Notes under the pieces: generated by a model
What the model was told of the DNA's origin: nothing
The model's database searches: none
What the model saw: only the letters and a program-made list of their open reading frames with translations
Source: DAISJM01 sp036821485
Lineage (GTDB): Bacteria > Verrucomicrobiota > Kiritimatiellia > CAIQIC01 > JAGNIJ01
Assembly: GCA_036821485.1 (NCBI GenBank)
Contig: DAISJM010000074.1
Location: 1 to 11,785, forward strand
Direction of reading: 5' to 3'
Length of the DNA: 11,785 nt
Shown here: positions 1 to 6,677 of the stretch, in pieces
How positions within the stretch are numbered: the first letter of the stretch is position 1
How the letters are laid out: each line of letters opens with the position of its first letter
Translations under genes and position numbers: made by a program

Positions 1-266
1 TCTTTATCGCGCTGACGGAGCGGATGCTGGGGGCACGGCCCGGCTTTGCAGGGCTGACGATTGGCCCGTGCATTCCGGCGTCGTGGAAGCAGGCGCGGAT
101 TGTGCGCCGGTTCCGCGGAACGAGATACGATATTCGGATTTCAAACCCGAGCGGTGTATCGCGCGGGGTGAAGGAGATCAAGGTCGATGGGCAGCGAATC
201 GAAGGTGTGGTGCTGCCCATGTTCCGCGATCATGGCGTTCACGTTGTCGAGGTGTTGATGGGCTGA
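1..266 (+). CDS. GH94 glycoside phosphorylase, C-terminal fragment (cellobiose phosphorylase-like)
   Basis: The reading frame enters at base 3 and ends at the TGA 264-266, giving the last 87 residues of a protein whose start lies left of the window. The visible part is the C-terminal beta-sandwich-like end of GH94 enzymes: the pattern GLxIxPCIPxxWK, then RRFRGTRY, NPSGVSRGVK, VDGQRIEG and a final VEVLMG. From memory this follows the tail of clostridial cellobiose phosphorylase almost position by position (PCIPKAW, RYFRGSTY, NPNHVSKGV, VDGNEISG, VEVIMG). GH94 enzymes are cytoplasmic and split beta-glucosides such as cellobiose with phosphate, giving glucose 1-phosphate. The catalytic domain is not in view, so the substrate is only an inference. 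The next gene begins 52 bp downstream on the same strand and is a paralogue, so the two are probably one operon. Confidence 0.85.
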   Translation, partial: FIALTERMLGARPGFAGLTIGPCIPASWKQARIVRRFRGTRYDIRISNPSGVSRGVKEIKVDGQRIEGVVLPMFRDHGVHVVEVLMG

Positions 267-318
267 GGCAGCCCGAGTGTTTTCTGCGAATCCCAACCCA
301 AAAGAGGCAATAAAGAGT

Positions 319-2697
319 ATGAGCAAGTTGTACCAGAACAAGTACGGTTACTTTGACCAGGAAGCCGGCGAATATGTCATTACGCGTCCCGATACACCCC
401 GGCCGTGGGTGAATATCATTTCCAACGGAACCTACGGCATGACGATCTCCCAGGCGGGCAGCGGCTACTCCTGGCGCGATCATGCGCAGTTCAATCGGCT
501 CACGCGTTGGGATCAGGATCTGACCCGCGACAATTGGGGCAAATACGTTTACGTGCGCGACGACGATGATGGGCGTTCCTGGTCCGTCGCGCCAAAGCCG
601 ACGAACGTTGCACTTCAGGACTACGAGTGCCGGCACGGCATGGGCTACACGACCATCTCCGGCGCGCGCGCCGATGTGAAGTCGTCCGTGACCTATTTCG
701 TCGACCAGAAGTCGCCCGTGGAGGTCTGGCTTGTCACGCTGCACAACACGTCGCGGCGGACTCGCCATCTCAGCCTGTTTACCTATCTGGAATGGTGTCT
801 TGGCAATTCGCCCGACTGGCATCGGGAGTTCGACAAGATATTCATCACCACGAAGTTCGATCCTCGCACCGGTATCTTCTGGGCGGAGAAGACGCGCTGG
901 GGATTGCCGGATCCGAGCGGACGGCCATGGGCCCGTCCGTATGAGTTCAAGGGATTCCACGCGACCTTCCCGAAGGCGGTTGGCTTTGACAGCGATCAGC
1001 GCGCGTTCCTCGGTCAGCTTGGTGAAACGTGCTGTCCGGCCGCCGTGAAGAAAGGCGAACTGACAGGGCTCCAAGGCCGCTGTAACGACGGTATTGCCTC
1101 GCTCCACACGCGGGTAACGCTGAAACCCGGCGCGAGCACAACGGTGACCTTCCTGATGGGCGCAACGCGCACCGCAGCCGAGGCCGAAGCCATCGTCAAG
1201 AAGTACGGTCAGAAGGGACAGGCCCTCAAGGAGCTGAACAGCGTCAAGGAAATGTGGCAGGATCTCATTGGCCAACTTCAGGTTCGCACGCCTGATGATT
1301 CGGTGAACCTGTTGGTAAACCAGTGGCTACCGTACCAGGCGATTGCATGCCGGTTCTGGGGCCGTTCGGCATACTACCAGACGGGTGGGGCGTATGGGTT
1401 CAGGGACCAGTTGCAGGACAGCCTGGCAACACTTCCGCTGCGCCCGGAGCTCTGTCGCGAGCACCTTGCCCGCGCCGCCAAGCACCAGTTCAGCGACGGC
1501 ACAACATTCCACTGGTGGCATCCCATCACCGACGACGGCGCCAAGAAGAAGAACAGCGATGACCTCTTGTGGATGCCGTTCGTGATGATCCGCTACCTGC
1601 GCGAGACGGGTGACATGGCGTTTCTGAAGGAGAAGGTGTCCTTCTATGACAAGGGACAGACCACGATGCTCGGGCATTGCCGTGCAGCGATCGAACAGGT
1701 GTTGGGACGTCCATCACCGCGAGGCATACCGACCATGGTCGAGGGTGACTGGAACGATGGTCTGTCGTGCATCGGCTTCGACGGGACGGCGGAGTCCATC
1801 TGGCTGGGGCAGTTCTTCTACGGCATTCTGACCGAGTGGGCAGAGATGCTGGATCTGTTGCCCGGCGCCGAGGCAAGCAAGGACAAGGCCCGCTATCGTC
1901 GCGCAGCGGCCAAACTGAAGGCCGCCATCAACAAGCACGCGTGGGATGGCGACTGGTACATTCGTGCTACCTATGCGCATGGCGTATTGGGCTCGAAGAA
2001 GAACAGCATTGGAAAGGTGTGGCTCAATGCCCAGACATGGGCACTGATGTACGACATCCCATCGCCGGCACGGAAGGAACGCATCCTCAAGTCGCTGGAT
2101 AAGTATCTCTATCGCAAGTTCGGTCCCTTGCTCTTCTTCCCGGCCTTCAAGAAGCCGGATCCGGGCATTGGCCACCTGAGCCAGTATGCTCCGGGCCTGC
2201 GCGAGAACGGCGGGCTGTACACGCATGCGGGCTGCTGGGCGATCATCGCCGAAGCTGTGGCGGGCACGCCGGACAGGGCGTTCAGGGTCTTCAACAGCTT
2301 CAATCCGATCGATCGCGGCCGCAATCCCGACCACTACCAGGCTGAGCCGTACGTGACGCCCGGCAACGTGGATGGGCCTGAGTCGTCGAACTTCGGCCGC
2401 GGCGGGTGGACCTGGTATTCGGGGTCCGGTGCCTGGATGTATCGCTCCGTGACCGACTTCATCCTGGGCGTCCAATCCACGCATGCGGGGTTGGAGATTC
2501 GTCCGGCGATGCCCAGCCGCTGGAAGTCCTACGAAATGGTGCGCCATTTCCGGGGCGCAACGTATGTCATACGCGTTCAGCGCACCGGCAAGGGCAATCG
2601 GGTGGAACTGAGCGTCAATGGCAAGAGCATCCCAGGTCGTGTTGTGCCGCCCGCGCGGCGTGGCGCAACGGTGAACGTGAACGTCAGCGTGGGCTGA
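319..2697 (+). CDS. GH94 family glycoside phosphorylase, complete paralogue
   Basis: A 792-residue protein, the usual size of single-domain GH94 phosphorylases (about 800). The ATG at 319 is preferred to an in-frame GTG at 277: AGAGG lies at 303-307 upstream of it, and it starts with YGYFDQEAGEYVIT, as family members do. Recognisable landmarks are NGTYGMTISQAGSGYSW near residue 35, YECRHGMGYT near residue 100, GGAYGFRDQLQD (residues 356-367), HWWHP (398-402), SDDLLW (413-418) and GDWNDG (476-481). The second Asp of the WND motif (Asp480) is the expected general acid. No signal peptide is seen, so it should act in the cytoplasm on imported oligosaccharides, releasing a sugar 1-phosphate. The C-terminus ends in the same WK...VRHFRGATY element as the gene before it but is clearly divergent. 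The exact disaccharide (cellobiose, cellodextrin, laminaribiose or other) cannot be read from the sequence. A terminator follows 24 bp after the stop. Confidence 0.93.
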   Translation: MSKLYQNKYGYFDQEAGEYVITRPDTPRPWVNIISNGTYGMTISQAGSGYSWRDHAQFNRLTRWDQDLTRDNWGKYVYVRDDDDGRSWSVAPKPTNVALQDYECRHGMGYTTISGARADVKSSVTYFVDQKSPVEVWLVTLHNTSRRTRHLSLFTYLEWCLGNSPDWHREFDKIFITTKFDPRTGIFWAEKTRWGLPDPSGRPWARPYEFKGFHATFPKAVGFDSDQRAFLGQLGETCCPAAVKKGELTGLQGRCNDGIASLHTRVTLKPGASTTVTFLMGATRTAAEAEAIVKKYGQKGQALKELNSVKEMWQDLIGQLQVRTPDDSVNLLVNQWLPYQAIACRFWGRSAYYQTGGAYGFRDQLQDSLATLPLRPELCREHLARAAKHQFSDGTTFHWWHPITDDGAKKKNSDDLLWMPFVMIRYLRETGDMAFLKEKVSFYDKGQTTMLGHCRAAIEQVLGRPSPRGIPTMVEGDWNDGLSCIGFDGTAESIWLGQFFYGILTEWAEMLDLLPGAEASKDKARYRRAAAKLKAAINKHAWDGDWYIRATYAHGVLGSKKNSIGKVWLNAQTWALMYDIPSPARKERILKSLDKYLYRKFGPLLFFPAFKKPDPGIGHLSQYAPGLRENGGLYTHAGCWAIIAEAVAGTPDRAFRVFNSFNPIDRGRNPDHYQAEPYVTPGNVDGPESSNFGRGGWTWYSGSGAWMYRSVTDFILGVQSTHAGLEIRPAMPSRWKSYEMVRHFRGATYVIRVQRTGKGNRVELSVNGKSIPGRVVPPARRGATVNVNVSVG

Positions 2698-2720
2698 TTT
2701 CGACACGGCTACGAGCAACA

Positions 2721-2756
2721 AAAACGGGCGGGAGCGCGCTGCGCCCCGCCCGTTTT
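2721..2756 (+). terminator. Rho-independent terminator after the GH94 pair
   Basis: Arms AAAACGGGCGGG (2721-2732) and CCCGCCCGTTTT (2745-2756) are perfect reverse complements. They enclose a 12-nt, GC-rich loop that can fold further (GCGC/GCGC). A TTTT tract closes the 3' arm. It begins 24 bp after the GH94 stop and separates that transcript from the envelope operon. Confidence 0.88.
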
Positions 2757-2760
2757 CTCA

Positions 2761-2788
2761 TTGCGTTCCGTTGAGATCGTGATAGCGT
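2761..2788 (+). promoter_or_regulatory. Possible sigma70-type promoter of the ompA-like operon
   Basis: TTGCGT at 2761-2766 and TAGCGT at 2783-2788 are separated by 16 bp, directly after the preceding terminator and 40 bp before the start codon. Transcription would begin near 2795, leaving a leader of about 34 nt that includes the GGAGG site. The match to consensus is partial; TTGAGA at 2771 is an alternative -35 without a good -10. Confidence 0.35.
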
Positions 2789-2814
2789 ACGGACTGTGTT
2801 TTTCGCACAAAAAT

Positions 2815-2819
2815 GGAGG
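2815..2819 (+). promoter_or_regulatory. Shine-Dalgarno site fixing the ompA-like start
   Basis: GGAGG with 9 nt to the ATG at 2829. It lies downstream of the in-frame GTG at 2796, ruling that longer start out and placing the signal peptide at the true N-terminus. Confidence 0.8.
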
Positions 2820-2828
2820 CTGGGAACA

Positions 2829-4148
2829 ATGTTGAAACGCTCTCTTATCTCGTTGGTGGTCCTCATCGTGGCGGTCTCAACTCTGTCTGCTCTCGCAGGG
2901 GAGCCGAATGACTTGTTTGAGCGCGCTCCGTGGAATGTCAGCGTCGGCCTTGGCTATCTCAACTATGAAGGCGACGAGGTCGTCAAAGATGCGCCATTCC
3001 TCAACGTCAAGGTGGGCTATGATCTGTCGCCTCGGTGGACCGTGGAAGGCGATATCGGCTATGCTTGGAAGCTGGAGAAGAACGAGTTCGACGACGGGCG
3101 TTTTGCTCTCGAAGACGACACCTACGTTGTCCGCCTCGGTGCCGACCTTCTATTCCACTTGCGCAACACCAAGGATCTGCATTTTGATCCGTTCTTTGCT
3201 GTTGGCGGGTTGTTCTCGTACTACGGAGAGGCCCTTGAAAACGGACATGACGATCTCGCCCTCATGGGTGGTGGCGGCCTGTTCATTCACTTCAACGACG
3301 AGTGGGCCATCCGCGGCGATTTCCGGACCGGCATAACCGGCGGCAACACCGAGTTCAATTCCGTGATCAGTGCCGCTGTGAACTACCGCATTGGCGCTGC
3401 CGTGCCGCCGGTGTTCACCGTGGCCGGCGGTGACATCGACAGCGACGGAGATGGCTTGTTGGATTCGGAGGAAGCAGAGATCGGAACCGATCCATATGAT
3501 CCCGATACAGACAAGGACGGGCTCTCCGATGGCGAAGAGGTCAAGACCTACAAGACCGACCCGCTGAATCCGGATACGGACTGGGATGCGCTGAAGGATG
3601 GCGCCGAAGTGCTTACCTACAAGACAAGTCCGCTGGAGCGCGACACGGACAAGGGCGGCGTGGCGGATGGTCACGAGGTGATTGAAGACAATACCGATCC
3701 GCTTGATCCCAAGGATGACCTGCAGCTCTTCACGCTGAATATCGAGTTCGATTACGACAAGGCCGTGTTGCGTTCGCAGTACTTCGACAAGCTCGATGTG
3801 GTGGTCAAGGTTCTCCAACGCGACCCCGGCTCGACCGCGCGAGTGGAAGGCCATGCCGACAAGCGCGCGCGTTCCGACTACAAGTACAACATCAAGCTGT
3901 CAGAGCGGCGCGCCAAGGCTGTGGTTGATTATCTCGTCGAGGTTGGCGGCATCGATGCTGCCCGGTTGACGTGGAAGGGCTATGGCTTCACCCGTCCTGT
4001 TGCCCCCAACGACACCGAGGAGAACATGCAGAAGAACCGCCGGACGGAGATCTACATCCGTTCGAGCAGTCAACAGGGCTCCAAGGTAACCGGCGGGCAG
4101 GAGATGGAAATGCCTGAACCGGAGCCGGACCCCGCGACGGCCAAGTAG
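2829..4148 (+). CDS. OmpA-family outer-membrane protein with TSP3 calcium-repeat linker
   Basis: A 439-residue exported protein in three parts. Residues 1-23 are a signal peptide (MLKR, a hydrophobic stretch, then LSALA before GEP). Residues about 28-195 show alternating-strand sequence typical of an OmpA-like beta-barrel (SVGLGYLNYEG, VKVGYDLS, DIGYAWKL). Residues 202-294 are four Asp-rich TSP3-type repeats of 23-24 residues (DSDGDGLLD, DTDKDGLSDG, then two weaker copies). Residues about 298-415 are an OmpA C-terminal domain with FDYDKAVLR, VEGHADKRAR and LSERRAKAVVDYL. Asp344 and Arg361 correspond to the two E. coli OmpA residues that hold the diaminopimelate of peptidoglycan (D271, R286). 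The protein would thus tie the outer membrane to the cell wall through a calcium-stiffened linker. The last 25 residues are a Pro/Glu-rich tail. It is the first gene of a probable operon with the next two genes. Confidence 0.92.
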   Translation: MLKRSLISLVVLIVAVSTLSALAGEPNDLFERAPWNVSVGLGYLNYEGDEVVKDAPFLNVKVGYDLSPRWTVEGDIGYAWKLEKNEFDDGRFALEDDTYVVRLGADLLFHLRNTKDLHFDPFFAVGGLFSYYGEALENGHDDLALMGGGGLFIHFNDEWAIRGDFRTGITGGNTEFNSVISAAVNYRIGAAVPPVFTVAGGDIDSDGDGLLDSEEAEIGTDPYDPDTDKDGLSDGEEVKTYKTDPLNPDTDWDALKDGAEVLTYKTSPLERDTDKGGVADGHEVIEDNTDPLDPKDDLQLFTLNIEFDYDKAVLRSQYFDKLDVVVKVLQRDPGSTARVEGHADKRARSDYKYNIKLSERRAKAVVDYLVEVGGIDAARLTWKGYGFTRPVAPNDTEENMQKNRRTEIYIRSSSQQGSKVTGGQEMEMPEPEPDPATAK

Positions 4149-4194
4149 TCCGCCGTGTTCCGCGCAACCAGAACAAGCGGGGCGCAAGGTTGAT

Positions 4195-4446
4195 ATGCCC
4201 ATTCGCGAGTATATCTGCGAAGACGGGAGCGGTGGCTGCGATTTCTGCAAGGCGGGATTCGAGCAGATCGAAAAGATTGAGCAGCCTCCCATGTCGGTGT
4301 GTCCGAAGTGTGGGGCAGCCATTGTTCGGAAGATATCGGCCGCCTCCTTCGGAAAGCTGACCAGCAACTTCGATGACCGTGCAAAGAGCGCTGGCTTTCA
4401 CAAGCTGAAGCGTCTGGGGCACGGTGAGTATGAGAAGCAGTATTGA
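4195..4446 (+). CDS. FmdB-family small zinc ribbon protein
   Basis: An 83-residue protein starting MPIREYICEDG, the standard opening of the FmdB/CxxC-CxxC-SSSS family (usually MPxYEYxC). Cys8, the Cys15-x-x-Cys18 pair and the Cys36-x-x-Cys39 knuckle (VCPKCGA) can form a zinc ribbon. The family was first named after a presumed regulator of formamidase genes, but its function is largely unknown; no DNA-binding domain beyond the ribbon is seen. The ATG at 4195 has a modest AAGG 5 nt upstream. The extra residues between Cys8 and Cys15 (EDGSGG) are a small insertion relative to the common short loop. It sits 46 bp after the OmpA-like gene and 22 bp before the next start, so co-transcription is likely. 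Confidence 0.82.
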   Translation: MPIREYICEDGSGGCDFCKAGFEQIEKIEQPPMSVCPKCGAAIVRKISAASFGKLTSNFDDRAKSAGFHKLKRLGHGEYEKQY

Positions 4447-4456
4447 GAGAAGAACG

Positions 4457-4463
4457 AAAGGAG
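4457..4463 (+). promoter_or_regulatory. Shine-Dalgarno site fixing the start of the duplicated-motif protein
   Basis: AAAGGAG with 5 nt to the ATG at 4469. An in-frame GTG at 4424 lies upstream of this site inside the preceding gene, so the signal peptide beginning at 4469 is the real N-terminus. Confidence 0.8.
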
Positions 4464-4468
4464 CAGTC

Positions 4469-4858
4469 ATGCGACGCTTAATGAGTCTGATGGTTCTTGT
4501 GGCGATGGTGGCCGTGGTTACGTTGACAGCGACATCATCCAAGGCAGAGGGGATGAAGGAGCGCGTGGGTTACACGATGGTCATCCAGCAGATGTACATG
4601 GACATTCTGGGGCGTGAAGCCACCGCCGATGACGTTCAGAACTGCGAACTGGCCGTCAAGCAGGGCAATGAGCTGAAGAAGATCCGCAATATGCTGATCC
4701 TCAGCCAGGAATGCGAGAACGCGATCAAGAAGACGTACCGTGACAGCATTGGCCGCGAACCGAGTGATCCAGAGATCCAGAAGGTTCGAAAGGCCATGGC
4801 GGAAAACAATGGCACGCTTGTAGACTTGAAGAAGCGCCTTCAGAAGCAGGGCAAATAG
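4469..4858 (+). CDS. Small exported protein with two DUF4214-like motifs
   Basis: A 129-residue protein. MRRL followed by a hydrophobic run to SSKA gives a signal peptide cut near residue 26, so the mature protein of about 100 residues is periplasmic or released. It contains two copies of one motif: YMDILGREA (Tyr43-Ala51) and YRDSIGREP (Tyr90-Pro98), exactly 47 residues apart. Each is followed by a helical stretch ending in a basic Leu/Lys-rich segment. The YxDxLGREP core is the hallmark of DUF4214, which is common in large bacterial surface proteins and S-layer-linked enzymes; here it stands almost alone. The mature part has two cysteines (59 and 82) that could form a disulfide after export. 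It lies downstream of the OmpA-like and FmdB genes with a strong ribosome site, and a terminator follows 26 bp after the stop. The function is unknown; assignment to DUF4214 is from the motif only. Confidence 0.8.
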   Translation: MRRLMSLMVLVAMVAVVTLTATSSKAEGMKERVGYTMVIQQMYMDILGREATADDVQNCELAVKQGNELKKIRNMLILSQECENAIKKTYRDSIGREPSDPEIQKVRKAMAENNGTLVDLKKRLQKQGK

Positions 4859-4883
4859 GCCTTCGATTTCCGGTTGTTCGTTT

Positions 4884-4919
4884 GCGCCCCCGTTCAGCTT
4901 GTCTGGACGGGGGCGTTTG
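4884..4919 (+). terminator. Rho-independent terminator of the envelope operon
   Basis: Arms CGCCCCCGTTCAG (4885-4897) and CTGGACGGGGGCG (4903-4915) form a 13-bp stem with one G-T pair and a 5-nt loop, followed by TTTG. It sits between two convergent genes. Read on the minus strand there is no T tract after the stem, so it mainly serves the plus-strand operon. Confidence 0.82.
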
Positions 4920-4936
4920 TCACTTGGTGAACGGTA

Positions 4937-6040
4937 TCACTTGCCGCCTGAGGCGGCCTGAAGTTGCTGGAGATAAGATGCCGGCGTCGTCAGCCCACGC
5001 TTCTGACTCTCTCCGATGTCGGCCCACGCCTTGGCCAGATTTCCCTGGCGAAACCAAGCCACCGAACGGTGATACCACGCCAGTGTGAGTGAGGGATCCA
5101 AGTCAATCGCCCGGGTGAGATCGTCGATGGCTGCATCGTATCGGCCGAGCTCAACCAATACCATGCCACGGTTTTGGTAGGCCTGCGCGAGGCGGGGATT
5201 TAGTCGCAACGCTTCGTCGAAGTCGGTCAACGCCTTGTCATAGTCCTTGGCAAGCTGATGAGAAGCGCCGCGATTGCTGCGATACTCCGCATTGCCCGGG
5301 GCAAGTGCCACAGCCTTGTCATAGTCGGCCAGGGCTTCGCCAACCCGCTCCAAGGCAACCCAGGACTCTGCGCGGGCTGAGTAGGCCTCGGCGACCTCTT
5401 TGTTCAGTTGGATTGCCCTGGTGCAATCATCGATTGCACGCTGGTGCTCGCCCGTAGCCGCATAGGCTGCACCGCGTCCGTACCAGGCCTCGACAATACG
5501 AGGATTCAACTCAATCGCGCGGTCATAGTCGGCAATCGCCTTGGCAAACTCGCCCTTGCGGCCAAATGCACGCGCGCGAATTACGAGCACCTGCGGAAAG
5601 TCCGGCTCGATCATCAGGGCGGATCTTGCATCGGCAATGGCCTGATCGAGATCGCCCAGAGCGAGATGCGCAGCCGCGCGTGTATGAAACGCGTTTTCGA
5701 GTCGGGGATTCAGCCTCAATGCCGCAGTTGAGTTCGAGATCGCAACCGCGTAGTTCTTGGCATCCAGCTCTTGAGCCGCAGTCAGCAGGATGGCGTCAGC
5801 CTGATCAAGTACGGCTGCCTTCTTCAGGTCCGCCAGGGCCAAGCCCGTCTCATGTCGCGCCTGATAGAGTTTGGCGCGACGGCGATACGGCTCCGCCGAG
5901 TAGGGTTCCTTGTCGATGGCGGCAGAAGCAGCCAGAACGGCCAGATCGGAAGGCGTGGCGGACTCGCCTGGCGGGGGATAGGAACGGCATCCGGCCAGAA
6001 CGCAAAGGCATAGGGCTGAGACTGCTCTCAAGCGATTCAT
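4937..6040 (-). CDS. TPR-repeat lipoprotein
   Basis: A 367-residue protein. The ATG at 6040 is chosen because it gives MNRLR, a hydrophobic stretch and the lipobox LAGC with Cys18; an in-frame TTG at 6100 would bury that signal in a 20-residue extension. After a short Pro-rich linker, residues about 49-355 are nine consecutive tetratricopeptide repeats of 34 residues. Typical cores are AWYGRGAAYAATGEHQRAID and AYQNRGMVLVELGRYDAAID, each ending in an LNPR/LDPS-type turn. The first two repeats and the last are the most degenerate. TPR arrays form a superhelix that binds other proteins, so this is probably a membrane-tethered periplasmic scaffold, perhaps in outer-membrane or cell-wall assembly; no partner is indicated. 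No Shine-Dalgarno is visible, and a possible promoter ends only 9 bp upstream of the start. It is convergent with the envelope operon and divergent from the next lipoprotein gene. Confidence 0.9.
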   Translation of the reverse strand: MNRLRAVSALCLCVLAGCRSYPPPGESATPSDLAVLAASAAIDKEPYSAEPYRRRAKLYQARHETGLALADLKKAAVLDQADAILLTAAQELDAKNYAVAISNSTAALRLNPRLENAFHTRAAAHLALGDLDQAIADARSALMIEPDFPQVLVIRARAFGRKGEFAKAIADYDRAIELNPRIVEAWYGRGAAYAATGEHQRAIDDCTRAIQLNKEVAEAYSARAESWVALERVGEALADYDKAVALAPGNAEYRSNRGASHQLAKDYDKALTDFDEALRLNPRLAQAYQNRGMVLVELGRYDAAIDDLTRAIDLDPSLTLAWYHRSVAWFRQGNLAKAWADIGESQKRGLTTPASYLQQLQAASGGK

Positions 6041-6049
6041 ACTTCGCAC

Positions 6050-6078
6050 ATGATCGTGACCGGGAGCCGTTTCGACAA
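6050..6078 (-). promoter_or_regulatory. Possible promoter of the TPR lipoprotein gene
   Basis: Read on the minus strand, TTGTCG (6073-6078) and GATCAT (6050-6055) are 17 bp apart. Transcription would start near 6043, a few bases before the ATG at 6040, which would explain the missing ribosome site. The -10 is only a 4 of 6 match. Confidence 0.35.
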
Positions 6079-6103
6079 GCTGTAAAGCATGGTGGCTCAA
6101 CGG

Positions 6104-6132
6104 TGGACATGACTCGACGGGTTTGCTAGCCT
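6104..6132 (+). promoter_or_regulatory. Probable promoter of the small lipoprotein gene
   Basis: TGGACA (6104-6109) and TAGCCT (6127-6132) are separated by exactly 17 bp. The expected start near 6139 leaves a 21-nt leader carrying GGGAGG. The -35 is one base from TTGACA, and the -10 resembles the TATCCT used by two other candidate promoters in this window. Confidence 0.5.
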
Positions 6133-6159
6133 CGGGACATCAACAAAGGGAGGTCGCGT

Positions 6160-6510
6160 ATGCGTGCAAAGACTGGGTTGTTGTCGACCGTTGTTGCCTG
6201 TGTGTTCGTTTCCTTGCTGGTTGGTTGTGCCCACACGCCGGGTGGCATAAGTGATTCCACGACGCCGATCAATGGGCGGAGCTATACGGTACTGGGTCGG
6301 ACATCTGCGAGCGACAGCAACATCCTGCTGTTGGGCTTGATTCCGATCACGCCGCACAACTCGACGTCGCAGTGCGTTCGCGAGGCAATTGCGAAAAAGG
6401 GTGGGGATGCGCTGATCGACGTAACAGTCGAGGGCTATGCGCAGTGGTGGATCCTGTTTATCCGTTTCGCGACCAAGGTCGAAGGCACCGCGATCAAGTT
6501 CAACAACTGA
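6160..6510 (+). CDS. Small lipoprotein of unknown function (TRL/DUF6567-like)
   Basis: A 116-residue protein with GGGAGG (6148-6153) 6 nt before its ATG. MRAK, a hydrophobic stretch and the lipobox LVGC at Cys23 mark it as a lipoprotein. The mature part of about 93 residues has a glycine- and serine-rich strand pattern: GRSYTVLGRTS, then SNILLLGLIPIT, an alanine/lysine helix (CVREAIAKKGGDALIDV) and a C-terminal KVEGTAIKF strand. This order (strand, ILGL segment, helix ending KGGDA, strand) recalls the small TRL/DUF6567-type lipoproteins, and the GTAIKF end also resembles YbjQ-like proteins; I could not decide between them. The divergent TPR lipoprotein gene begins 120 bp away. A terminator follows 26 bp after the stop, so it is probably monocistronic. 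Confidence 0.82.
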   Translation: MRAKTGLLSTVVACVFVSLLVGCAHTPGGISDSTTPINGRSYTVLGRTSASDSNILLLGLIPITPHNSTSQCVREAIAKKGGDALIDVTVEGYAQWWILFIRFATKVEGTAIKFNN

Positions 6511-6536
6511 TCCAAGCTTGCAAAGTTCTGATGCTG

Positions 6537-6569
6537 AAGGCCCCTGGTTTGAGGAGACTGGGGGCCTTT
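6537..6569 (+). terminator. Rho-independent terminator of the small lipoprotein gene
   Basis: AAGGCCCC (6537-6544) pairs with GGGGCCTT (6561-6568), and wobble pairs can extend the stem inward to 12 bp. TTTC follows. It is also the first of a series of hairpins filling 6537-6882. Confidence 0.75.
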
Positions 6570-6584
6570 CTCATTCTACGGGCG

Positions 6585-6677
6585 GCGCCTTGATCCAACT
6601 CCTGAACCCCGGGCCATAAAGCCTGAAACGCCCGTCAGCCACAAGGGCCGACGGGCGTTTCACGTTGGTAGCGGGGG
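6585..6677. repeat. 93-bp direct repeat, distal copy (carries a duplicated tRNA 3' end)
   Basis: Identical to 6806-6898 except for one base (A at 6620, G at 6841). It contains the hairpin 6625-6661 and, at its right end (6666-6677), the last 12 nt of the initiator tRNA including CCA. Beyond 6677 the tRNA body is missing and unrelated hairpin-rich sequence follows. On the minus strand this copy lies downstream of the real tRNA. Confidence 0.92.
6625..6661 (-). terminator. Duplicated hairpin in the distal repeat copy
   Basis: GAAACGCCCGTC (6625-6636) and GACGGGCGTTTC (6650-6661) form a perfect 12-bp stem with a loop that can fold a further 3 bp. It is an exact copy of the hairpin just after the tRNA. 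The T tract is short (TTTC) in either direction, so strength is uncertain. Confidence 0.55.

Noticed and set aside
277..318. GTG at 277 as the start of the second GH94 gene
   Set aside because: The extra 14 residues do not resemble the family N-terminus, and the better-placed AGAGG precedes the ATG at 319.
178..1275. Long minus-strand open frame (365 codons) antisense to the second GH94 gene
   Set aside because: Its translation is rich in Arg, Ala and His with no recognisable motif. It mirrors a well-conserved GH94 frame, as often happens in GC-rich coding DNA.
1714..2721. Minus-strand open frame of 335 codons antisense to the GH94 C-terminal half
   Set aside because: No family motif and no ribosome site; it lies wholly opposite conserved GH94 sequence.
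3150..3854. Minus-strand open frame of 234 codons opposite the OmpA-like gene
   Set aside because: The translation is repetitive in Ile/Val/Gly only because it mirrors the Asp-rich TSP3 repeats. The sense frame has clear domains and a signal peptide.
5566..6129. Plus-strand open frame of 187 codons opposite the TPR lipoprotein gene
   Set aside because: Low-complexity Arg/Ser/Pro translation, opposite nine well-formed TPR units.
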